A DNA stretch of 5,772 nt from an uncultured Succinatimonas sp. (GTDB lineage Bacteria; Pseudomonadota; Gammaproteobacteria; Enterobacterales; Succinivibrionaceae). A program made the translations under genes and the position numbers. The stretch spans positions 1-5,772 of the forward strand of contig CALBLB010000176.1 in assembly GCA_937896115.1 (NCBI GenBank), read 5' to 3'. This document shows positions 1-5,606 of the stretch, one piece after another. A model generated the notes under the pieces. The model saw nothing but the letters and a program-made list of their open reading frames with translations, was not told where the DNA came from and did no database searches. Each line of letters begins with the position of its first letter. Positions within the stretch are counted from its first letter, which is position 1.

Positions 1-71
1 ACATTTTTTTTGAGGTGTCAACAATATTTTTCATAAAATTTTAATTAAATTTAAAGTTTTTTAATTACCAA

Positions 72-98
72 TTGATCTTTAAGCTTTTTTTAGATCAA
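72..98. repeat. AT-rich inverted repeat behind clpB
   Basis: TTGATCT (72-78) and AGATCAA (92-98) form perfect 7-bp arms around a 13-nt loop that itself contains AAGCTT. The right arm touches the A-tract of the terminator at 97-127, so the two structures are adjacent in clpB 3' RNA. It may be a secondary terminator or 3'-end stabiliser. The arms resemble the FNR half-sites TTGAT/ATCAA, but the spacing is far too wide for an FNR box. Nothing else is recognisable in positions 1-71, which are very AT-rich. Confidence 0.4.
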
Positions 99-127
99 AA
101 AAACCGTCGTTTTCCGCGGCGGTTTTT
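97..127 (-). terminator. Intrinsic terminator of clpB, probably bidirectional
   Basis: CCGTCG (104-109) pairs with CGGCGG (117-122) around a 7-nt loop. The stem is flanked by seven A on the left (97-103) and five T on the right (123-127). On the minus strand the T-tract is seven long and follows the stem, 28 nt past the clpB stop codon, as expected for a clpB terminator. On that strand one stem pair is a C-A mismatch, whereas on the plus strand it is a G-U pair. The structure could therefore also stop plus-strand transcription entering from the left. Confidence 0.75.
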
Positions 128-154
128 CAATATTCAGCTCAGTTAATTAAGAGT

Positions 155-853
155 TCAATTTTTCCTCTCGCTTACTTTGAGTTTGCGATCGGCATCCAAC
201 TCCAAAACATAGTGTTTGTCCGGCATCACCTGTCCTGAAAGCAACATGGATGAAAGCGGATCGGCAATCTCATTTTGGATCACACGGCGCAAAGGACGAG
301 CTCCGAATACCGGATCAAATCCTGCCGTAGCAGCGTAATCTGCAATATCCTCCGACATTTTGATATCGTAACCGTTGCTCTGCATACGTTGCTCCAAAGT
401 CTTAAGCTGAATGGCAGCAATGGCTTTGATATTGTCGTGACTTAAAGGATGGAACACCACCGTTTCATCGATACGGTTTAGGAACTCAGGCTTGAAATGC
501 TGTTCCAAAACCGTAAGCAATTTGCCCTTAAGCGTATCGTAATCACTTTTACCGGCTTCTTCCTGAATCATTTGAGATCCTAAGTTGGAAGTCATGATGA
601 TCACGGTATTCTTAAAGTCAACAGTGCGTCCCTGACCGTCTGTCAAACGTCCGTCATCCAGTACCTGCAACAAAATGTTAAACACATCAGGATGAGCCTT
701 CTCGATCTCATCAAGCAGGATGACCGAATAAGGACGACGTCTTACCGCCTCAGTTAAATAACCGCCCTGCTCATAACCTACATATCCCGGAGGAGCACCT
801 ACCAAACGCGATACCGAGTACTTTTCCATGAATTCGGACATATCCAGGCGAAT
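155..853 (-). pseudogene. clpB: ClpB C-terminal fragment (second half of NBD2)
   Basis: Family similarity begins at the ATT codon at 853 (IRLDMSEFMEK) and runs to the TGA at 155-157. It covers the NBD2 pore loop GYVGYEQGG, Walker B VILLDE, the DDGRLTDGQGRTVDF stretch, IIMTSN, the EFLNRIDE segment and GARPLRR near the C-terminus. The open frame extends upstream to 904, but that part is the shifted reading of the NBD2 Walker A region. I see no ribosome binding site in front of its internal ATG codons, so independent translation is unlikely. The segment is fully open and conserved, which argues against long-standing decay. Confidence 0.75.
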
Positions 854-2735
854 CAGTATCGAAAAGGAATTCTGCCACAGCCTTCGATAGTTCGGTCTTA
901 CCAACTCCGGTAGGTCCCATAAACAGGAACGAACCGATGGGACGATTAGGATCAGACAGTCCTGCTCTGCTGCGTCTTATTGCATTTGCAATTGCATTTA
1001 CAGCCTCATCCTGACCGATCACGCGCTTGTGCAAAGCATCTTCCATGTGCAGAAGTTTGGCACGTTCACCCTCGAGCATCTTTGATACCGGAATACCGGT
1101 AGCTCTGGAAACCACTTCGGCAATTTCCTGATCGGTTACCTTGTCACGTACCAGTTCAAGATTCTCTCCTGACGATTTGGCTTTACTGCTTTCCTCCACC
1201 TGTTTTTGCAAAGCAGGAATGGTGCCGTACTGCAACTCACTCATCTTTGCCAAATCACCGGTACGTTTTGCTACATCAAACTGATGTCTTGCCTCGTCAA
1301 GCTTGATCTTAAGTTTCTGCGTGCCCTCAAGTTGCAACTTCTCGCGTTTCCAAATTTCACCCAAACGTGAGTATTCACGTTCATTGTCTGCAATCTCTTT
1401 ATCAAGATCTGCCAAACGCTTAAGGCTGGCCTCATCGCTTTCTTTGGACAAAGCCTGACGCTCCATCTTAAGCTGAATAAGCTTATGATCGAGTCGGTCC
1501 AAAGGTTCAGGTTTTGAGTCTATTTGCAACCTGATGGATGCTGCAGCTTCATCGATAAGATCTATAGCCTTATCAGGTAATTGCCTGTCGGTAATGTAAC
1601 GATTTGACAATGTAGCTGCTGCAACGATTGCCGGATCGGTTATTTGTACGTGATGATGGATCTCATAACGCTCTTTAAGACCACGCAAGATGGCAATGGT
1701 ATTTTCAACCGACGGCTCTGCCACGAACACTTTTTGGAAACGACGTTCCAAAGCCGCATCTTTTTCGATGTACTGGCGATATTCATTGAGAGTCGTCGCA
1801 CCGACACAATGCAAAGCACCGCGTGCCAATGCCGGTTTCAACATATTGCCGGCATCCATGGAACCTTCGCTCTTGCCTGCTCCGACCACGGTATGCAATT
1901 CATCGATGAAAAGGATCACCTTGCCTTCTTCTTTGGCAAGATCATTTAGAACGCCCTTCAGACGCTCTTCAAATTCTCCGCGGTATTTTGCACCGGCTAT
2001 CAATGCGCCCAAATCAAGTGACAATACTTTTTTGTTGCGCAATCCTTCCGGAACTTCGCCTTTTACAATACGCTGCGCCAATCCTTCGACTATGGCCGTT
2101 TTACCTACACCGGGTTCGCCGATCAAAACAGGATTATTCTTGGTACGACGTTGTAATACCTGCATAGTACGGCGAATTTCTTCGTCACGACCTATAACCG
2201 GATCCAACTTCCCTTTTTCTGCAAGTTCAGTTAAATCTATGCAATATTTCTTTAACGCGCCGCGATTGCTTTCGGCGTTTTCATCGTTAACATTCTGCCC
2301 CTGACGTATTTCTTTTAGGGCTTTATTCACCTTTTCCAAAGTCAGATTGCAACGTGAAAATATATCTTTTAACTCAGGATCTCCTTCAATGGCCGCCAAT
2401 ACGAACATTTCAGAAGAAATAAACTGATCGCCGTTTTGTTGAGCAAGCTTGTCACATACATTGAGCAATCTTCCTGCTTGTGACGAAATCTGCAGATCCC
2501 CGCCTGCACCCTTTACCTGCGGTAACTTGTCCACTGCTTTGTTAACCAGGATCTCAAGAGCTTTAGGATCCGATCCTGCCAAAGTGATCAACGGACGTAC
2601 CGTACCGTCCTGCTGGGCAAGCAGTGCGGACATGATGTGAACCGGTTCTATAAACTGGTTATCATGACCCACGGCGAGTGACTGAGCATCAGCCAAAGCT
2701 TCTTGGAACTTGGCTGTAAATCTGTCAAGACGCAT
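771..2735 (-). CDS. clpB: ClpB N-terminal fragment (654 aa as read)
   Basis: This is the upstream open frame of the broken clpB. Residues 1-627 are genuine ClpB sequence: N-domain, complete NBD1, complete middle domain and NBD2 only as far as Walker A and the following FLFDT. From residue 628 the frame is wrong, and about 27 unrelated residues follow before a TGA at 771-773. The product would lack Walker B, sensors and arginine finger of NBD2, so NBD2 could not hydrolyse ATP and disaggregase activity is not expected. NBD1 and the DnaK-contacting middle domain would remain. The longer in-frame ATG at 2786 is rejected as the start because it has no family similarity and lies within the promoter. 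Confidence 0.75.
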   Translation of the reverse strand: MRLDRFTAKFQEALADAQSLAVGHDNQFIEPVHIMSALLAQQDGTVRPLITLAGSDPKALEILVNKAVDKLPQVKGAGGDLQISSQAGRLLNVCDKLAQQNGDQFISSEMFVLAAIEGDPELKDIFSRCNLTLEKVNKALKEIRQGQNVNDENAESNRGALKKYCIDLTELAEKGKLDPVIGRDEEIRRTMQVLQRRTKNNPVLIGEPGVGKTAIVEGLAQRIVKGEVPEGLRNKKVLSLDLGALIAGAKYRGEFEERLKGVLNDLAKEEGKVILFIDELHTVVGAGKSEGSMDAGNMLKPALARGALHCVGATTLNEYRQYIEKDAALERRFQKVFVAEPSVENTIAILRGLKERYEIHHHVQITDPAIVAAATLSNRYITDRQLPDKAIDLIDEAAASIRLQIDSKPEPLDRLDHKLIQLKMERQALSKESDEASLKRLADLDKEIADNEREYSRLGEIWKREKLQLEGTQKLKIKLDEARHQFDVAKRTGDLAKMSELQYGTIPALQKQVEESSKAKSSGENLELVRDKVTDQEIAEVVSRATGIPVSKMLEGERAKLLHMEDALHKRVIGQDEAVNAIANAIRRSRAGLSDPNRPIGSFLFMGPTGVGKTELSKAVAEFLFDTDSPGYVRIHGKVLGIAFGRCSSGICRL

Positions 2736-2741
2736 TACATG

Positions 2742-2748
2742 CCTCCTT
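2742..2748 (-). promoter_or_regulatory. clpB ribosome binding site
   Basis: AAGGAGG on the minus strand lies 6 nt before the clpB ATG at 2733-2735, an ideal Shine-Dalgarno arrangement that decides the start. The spacer contains another ATG followed at once by TAA (2735-2740), giving ATGTAATG. That first ATG is only 1 nt from the Shine-Dalgarno sequence, so it is unlikely to be used. Confidence 0.85.
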
Positions 2749-2784
2749 AAAAAATACTTTATTTTTAATCTCTTGCTGAAAAGC

Positions 2785-2813
2785 ACATGGGGGTAAGGAG
2801 GATTTATTTAAAG
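2785..2813 (-). promoter_or_regulatory. Sigma-32 (RpoH) heat-shock promoter of clpB
   Basis: On the minus strand the -35 element CTTTAAA (2807-2813) is followed after 14 nt by CCCCATGT (2785-2792). The known RpoH consensus is CTTGAAA, a spacer of about 13-17 nt, then CCCCATNT, so the -10 is a full match and the -35 differs at one base. Transcription would start near 2778, giving a leader of about 43 nt. clpB is a classic RpoH regulon member, which fits. No good sigma-70 promoter is evident in this gap. Confidence 0.85.
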
Positions 2814-2907
2814 TATGCTGATTACAAAATCATTGCAAAAAAAACGCAACTGTGATTCATCCGGGAGCACAAAATCCAGTGAATAAAAATCAGGAAATAT
2901 TTATCTA

Positions 2908-2970
2908 TAGGGCGGCGTGATCCAAGAGAACGATTTTAAGAACCGCCGCGTGTCTGCGAGGGTTGCCCTA
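2908..2970. other. GC-rich intergenic element with alternative inverted repeats
   Basis: Outer arms TAGGGC (2908-2913) and GCCCTA (2965-2970) enclose GGCG/CGCC (2914-2917 with 2944-2947). Alternatively GCGGCG (2912-2917) pairs with CGCCGC (2944-2949), while AGGG (2959-2962) pairs with CCCT (2966-2969). The GC-rich core stands out from AT-rich flanks. It lies 40 nt beyond the pgeF stop and upstream of the clpB promoter, so it would sit in the rluD-pgeF 3' UTR or in a separate small RNA. No T-tract follows either side, so it is not a standard intrinsic terminator. It does not fold as a tRNA and I do not recognise a family. Confidence 0.35.
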
Positions 2971-3009
2971 AATTTACACTGATCAAAAAAAAAACGTATT
3001 TACAAGCTC

Positions 3010-3750
3010 TCAACGCAAAGAGATCACCGTTACCATGCGCCCGGTCACGGCATGACGGCGATATGAAAAAAAACGCTCCTTTTCTTTAAACGTATCACAA
3101 CCGCTGTGAACAATTTTCGCTATTTCAACACCGCTTTGCATAAGAGCCAAGCTCGTAAGTTCAGGTAAAGAACACAGCAAACGATCTGCCCGTGATATTT
3201 TAAAAGCTGAATTAGCGTCAGATCCGAATGCATGCACAAATTCATCCCTTACCTCGGGACCTACTTCAAAAGACAACGGTCCTATACAGGGTCCGGTATA
3301 AACCTCAAGCGAACTTGTTGACAATTTTCTAATAAGTGAGACTGTATTTCGGACTATTCCGCGTGCCAACCCTTTCCATCCGCAATGTACGGCGGCACAA
3401 ACTTTACCGTCCCCTGTTTGCAAGAGTAAAGGCAAACAATCTGCAGTCATCACGGCAAGCCCAAGGCCTTTCACGTCGGTGACAATTGCATCACATTCGG
3501 GGCTAAAATCCGGAATTTTTCGTATCAACGTAGCTTTCGTACCGTGAAGTTGATGCATAAACACACAACGATGTCCGAAAGCTTGTTCAAACTTCAAGCG
3601 ATTTTTCTCAACAATCTTTGGATCATCCCCAACATGATCCCCAAGATTTAAAGAAGCATAATTACCTGAACTCTCACCGCCGTTGCGCAAACTGAATGCA
3701 GCATCGGCATTGTCAAAACAAGAGATGCGTTCAATACAATCAATATTCAT
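3010..3750 (-). CDS. pgeF: Peptidoglycan editing factor PgeF (YfiH, laccase-domain family)
   Basis: A 246-residue protein of the multicopper-polyphenol-oxidase/laccase-domain family (YfiH, PgeF). In E. coli the homologue prevents misincorporation of serine in the peptidoglycan stem peptide; other family members act as purine-nucleoside enzymes. Visible hallmarks are SLRNGGES..NYASLNLGDHVGDD (about 20-43), QLHG with His69, DAIVTDVKGLGL, MTADCLP with Cys105, VHCGWKG with His122, TGPCIGP..FEVG (152-164) and FFSYRR..TGR (227-238). His69, Cys105 and His122 match the zinc-binding triad of the family. Many relatives read HAGW where this protein has HCGW. There is no signal peptide, so it is cytosolic. 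Its ATG overlaps the end of rluD by 11 nt, implying translational coupling, and a purine-rich AAGAG precedes it. Family assignment is very secure; the precise substrate is taken from homologues. Confidence 0.93.
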   Translation of the reverse strand: MNIDCIERISCFDNADAAFSLRNGGESSGNYASLNLGDHVGDDPKIVEKNRLKFEQAFGHRCVFMHQLHGTKATLIRKIPDFSPECDAIVTDVKGLGLAVMTADCLPLLLQTGDGKVCAAVHCGWKGLARGIVRNTVSLIRKLSTSSLEVYTGPCIGPLSFEVGPEVRDEFVHAFGSDANSAFKISRADRLLCSLPELTSLALMQSGVEIAKIVHSGCDTFKEKERFFSYRRHAVTGRMVTVISLR

Positions 3751-4711
3751 CTGGATGCTCTTTTTTATCCTGACGCAAGGCTTCTATAAGCTCTTCAAAG
3801 TCTTTAGGACGGGGAGCATCGAAGCTTAAATTTTCTCCGCTTGCAGGATGTTTGAACTCAATATGCGCAGCATGCAAGGCTTGGCGTCTGAAAGAACGCA
3901 AAGTATTGGCAAAAGCATCGGACGATCCCTTTAAAATTCTTAAGCCGCGTCCATACTGAGGATCTCCTATGAGAGGATGATCGATACTTGCAAGATGTAC
4001 GCGAATTTGATGGGTTCTGCCGGTTTCAAGTCGCAATCTTAAGAGGGTATGAGCTCTGAACTGTTCCATCACGCGATAATGAGTCACGGCTTCTCGTCCC
4101 ATTCCGTCGGGTACGACCGCCATGCGAGTACGATTGTTAGGATCACGGGCTATATCACCTTCAATAGTGCCGCCTGCGGTGATCAGACCTTCTGCCACTG
4201 CTTCATATTCACGTACGACATTATGTTTGCTGATAGCTCTGGTCAATTTAATTTGAGCCAACTGCGAAAGCGCTATAACCATCAACCCTGACGTATCCTT
4301 GTCAAGGCGGTGCACGATCCCAGCCCTCGGCAAAGCCGCAGTTTGCGGATAACGGAACAAAACTGCATTCATCACGGTTCCGTCGGGGACTCCGGCTCCT
4401 GGGTGAACCACAAATCCTGCCGGTTTATTGATCACGATTAAATCATCATCTTCATACACCACATCCAAAGGAAGATCCTGAGGTTTAGCTTCCACAGCAT
4501 TTTCCTCTTGGATCTCAAGTTTTACTTTTTGCCCGGAACTTACTTTAAAACTTGGTTTAATAACTTTCTTTCCGTCAAGTTCAACCATGCCGTTTTGAAT
4601 AAACTGTGTGATCACCGAACGCGAACGGTCCGGATAAAGTGCCGACAGTGCTGCATCCAACCTTTTACCGTGGAACTCATCGGTCACACAAAAAGTAAGG
4701 ATCTTGGTCAT
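3740..4711 (-). CDS. rluD: 23S rRNA pseudouridine synthase RluD
   Basis: RluD converts uridines 1911, 1915 and 1917 (E. coli numbering) in helix 69 of 23S rRNA to pseudouridine, a late step in 50S maturation. The 323 residues compare with 326 in E. coli. An S4-type RNA-binding domain occupies about residues 14-70 (GKRLDAALSALYPDRSRS onward). The RluA-type catalytic domain follows, with VYEDDDLIVINKPAG, VVHPGAG (101-107) and the HRLDKDTSG motif (134-142), in which Asp137 aligns with catalytic Asp139 of E. coli. LRLETGRTHQIRVH and GDPQYG are further family signatures. The ATG at 4711 is preceded by GAGGA (4723-4727) at a fairly long 11-nt spacing. It is the first gene of a probable rluD-pgeF operon, divergent from bamD. 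Confidence 0.95.
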   Translation of the reverse strand: MTKILTFCVTDEFHGKRLDAALSALYPDRSRSVITQFIQNGMVELDGKKVIKPSFKVSSGQKVKLEIQEENAVEAKPQDLPLDVVYEDDDLIVINKPAGFVVHPGAGVPDGTVMNAVLFRYPQTAALPRAGIVHRLDKDTSGLMVIALSQLAQIKLTRAISKHNVVREYEAVAEGLITAGGTIEGDIARDPNNRTRMAVVPDGMGREAVTHYRVMEQFRAHTLLRLRLETGRTHQIRVHLASIDHPLIGDPQYGRGLRILKGSSDAFANTLRSFRRQALHAAHIEFKHPASGENLSFDAPRPKDFEELIEALRQDKKEHPDEY

Positions 4712-4734
4712 ATGTGTATAGGTCCTCAGGTTCT

Positions 4735-4749
4735 GGTCGCATTGCGACC
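4735..4749. repeat. Perfect 15-nt palindrome in the rluD leader
   Basis: GGTCGCATTGCGACC has perfect 7-bp arms around a single central T. It lies 24 bp before the rluD ATG, between the predicted rluD -10 and its ribosome binding site, and about 23 bp upstream of the bamD -10. As DNA it looks like a dimeric repressor or activator operator; as RNA it could form a 5-bp hairpin with a 5-nt loop just upstream of the Shine-Dalgarno sequence. I do not recognise the motif. Confidence 0.5.
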
Positions 4750-4771
4750 CCGTAAATCTGTTAAACTGGGG

Positions 4772-4777
4772 TATTAT
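4772..4777 (+). promoter_or_regulatory. Candidate bamD promoter (-10 element)
   Basis: TATTAT on the plus strand, or the overlapping TATAGT at 4775-4780, lies about 46 bp before the bamD ATG and would start transcription near 4784. No convincing -35 is present, and I see no sigma-E-type element (GGAACTT with TCTGA) although bamD belongs to that regulon in E. coli. It shares bases with the minus-strand TATAAT, so the divergent promoters probably compete. Confidence 0.4.
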
Positions 4778-4778
4778 A
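4773..4778 (-). promoter_or_regulatory. Candidate rluD-pgeF promoter (-10 element)
   Basis: The minus strand reads TATAAT, a perfect sigma-70 -10 hexamer, placing a start near 4766 and a leader of about 55 nt. No good -35 is found 16-18 nt upstream (AAATAA at the 17-nt position), so the assignment rests on the -10 alone. An inverted repeat ACCAA/TTGGT (4781-4785 with 4792-4796) occupies the spacer. Confidence 0.45.
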
Positions 4779-4823
4779 GTACCAAGGCTTTTTGGTTATT
4801 TTGAGAATAGCAGTCACACAACG

Positions 4824-5573
4824 ATGCTGAACAAATTCTTTTTAAGCGCAATTTGCGCTTGTGCAATAGCAATTTCTGGTTGTCACTCGGACGCTGAGAG
4901 CGTCAATAAAGACAAGGTTCCGGATCTGTCGGCGTCCTCGCTTTACCAGACGGCAAAAGCCAGTATGGCTGACAGCAATTACTCCAAGGCTCGTCAATAT
5001 TTGGAAGCCTTGGATACACGCTATCCTTTTGGTGAATATACCGATCAGGTACAACTTGATCTTATTTACGTATATTACAAAAGTCGCGAAACGGAACTTG
5101 CCGAAGCTGCGGTCAACCGTTACCAACGCATAAATCCTACCTCCATATACGCAGATTATGTGGCGTATATGAAAGGACTGATCGCAATGCAAAAACGCGG
5201 AAACCTCATTCAGGAATTCATCGGTTTGAACCGCGCGCAAAAAGATCCTAAAGCATATTACGAAGCAATCAAAATCTTCTCCGATTTCATGCAAAGTTAT
5301 CCTGATTCGCCTTACGTCAACGATGCGCGTCAGCGCATACTTTTCATGAAGGATCAATTGGCTGAGCGTGAATATCGCATCGCAGAATACTACCGCGAAC
5401 GCGGAGCTTATCTTTCTTCTGCTCGTCACTGTCAAAGCATCATTTACTCCTACCGAGATACCAAATGGCTTGATAATGCCCTGCATCTTCTAGCTGATGA
5501 TTACGACAAGCTAAATCTTACGGTACCGGCGGAAAATACGCGTAAAGTGATCTCTGCTTCATTTGGTAACTAA
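4824..5573 (+). CDS. bamD: Outer membrane assembly lipoprotein BamD
   Basis: BamD (formerly YfiO) is an essential lipoprotein of the BamABCDE complex, which folds beta-barrel proteins into the outer membrane. The 249-residue product (245 in E. coli) starts with a lipoprotein signal: a Lys4, a hydrophobic stretch 5-18 and the lipobox ISGC with Cys20 as the lipidated residue. Residue 21 is His, not Asp, consistent with Lol-dependent sorting to the outer membrane. The rest is helical TPR-type repeat: LYQTAKASMADSNYSKA, YLEALDTRYPFGEY (59-72), VQLDLIYVYYK (76-86), INPT..ADYVAYMKGL, and AEYYRERGAY (187-196). The ATG at 4824 is chosen because the signal peptide begins there and there is no in-frame alternative nearby; no clear Shine-Dalgarno sequence precedes it. 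It is monocistronic, divergent from rluD and closed by a strong terminator. Confidence 0.96.
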   Translation: MLNKFFLSAICACAIAISGCHSDAESVNKDKVPDLSASSLYQTAKASMADSNYSKARQYLEALDTRYPFGEYTDQVQLDLIYVYYKSRETELAEAAVNRYQRINPTSIYADYVAYMKGLIAMQKRGNLIQEFIGLNRAQKDPKAYYEAIKIFSDFMQSYPDSPYVNDARQRILFMKDQLAEREYRIAEYYRERGAYLSSARHCQSIIYSYRDTKWLDNALHLLADDYDKLNLTVPAENTRKVISASFGN

Positions 5574-5581
5574 AGAGAATT

Positions 5582-5606
5582 AAGCCTGACAATGTCAGGC
5601 TTTTTT
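5582..5606 (+). terminator. Rho-independent terminator of bamD
   Basis: AAGCCTGAC (5582-5590) and GTCAGGCTT (5594-5602) form a perfect 9-bp stem with a 3-nt loop, ending in six T (5601-5606). It begins 9 nt after the bamD stop codon, so bamD is very likely transcribed alone. Confidence 0.93.

Larger units (their letters stand above)
155..2735 (-). pseudogene. clpB: clpB, ATP-dependent protein disaggregase, frameshifted
   Basis: This is ClpB (Hsp100/AAA+), the hexameric cytosolic unfoldase that works with DnaK/DnaJ/GrpE to pull polypeptides out of aggregates. In order it shows the N-domain (about residues 1-145), NBD1, the coiled-coil middle domain (about 410-520) and NBD2. NBD1 has Walker A GEPGVGKT 206-213, pore-loop Tyr251, Walker B ending IDE 277-279 and arginine fingers Arg331/332. 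NBD2 Walker A GPTGVGKT is at 607-614. The reading frame then breaks at about position 854, and NBD2 resumes in another frame with the GYVGYEQGG pore loop, Walker B VILLDE, the TSN sensor and GARPLRR sensor 2. Adding an inferred 11 missing bases gives 863 residues, against 857 in E. coli. The start at 2735 is fixed by an ideal ribosome binding site and by the conserved MRLDRFTAKF N-terminus. No other stop or frameshift is visible, so the break is recent or an assembly error. Confidence 0.9.

Noticed and set aside
849..868. Programmed +1 ribosomal frameshift joining the two clpB frames (CTT TTC near the junction)
   Set aside because: No prfB-like stop codon or internal Shine-Dalgarno stimulator is present, clpB is not known to use frameshifting, and a slip here would still omit residues that the family conserves. 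A deletion or a sequence error is simpler.
1114..1116. Ala in place of the Trp in the RWTGIPV motif of E. coli ClpB (here RATGIPV), as a sign of decay
   Set aside because: This position varies among ClpB homologues, and the surrounding sequence is fully conserved, so it does not indicate loss of function.
1690..2304. Plus-strand open frame (204 aa) opposite clpB
   Set aside because: It is antisense to highly conserved NBD1 codons, with low-complexity Ser/Pro/Arg composition typical of a shadow frame.
2908..2970. tRNA or tRNA-like gene
   Set aside because: The element is 63 nt long, has no recognisable D-arm, anticodon arm or T-loop consensus, and no CCA-like end.
2985..2994. Ten-A run (ten T on the minus strand) as a terminator for rluD-pgeF
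   Set aside because: No stable hairpin precedes the T-tract on the minus strand; the upstream bases overlap the pgeF end and pair poorly.
4842..5486. Long minus-strand open frame (214 aa) opposite bamD
   Set aside because: It lies antisense within the well-supported bamD, has no family similarity and no ribosome binding site. It is a shadow frame.
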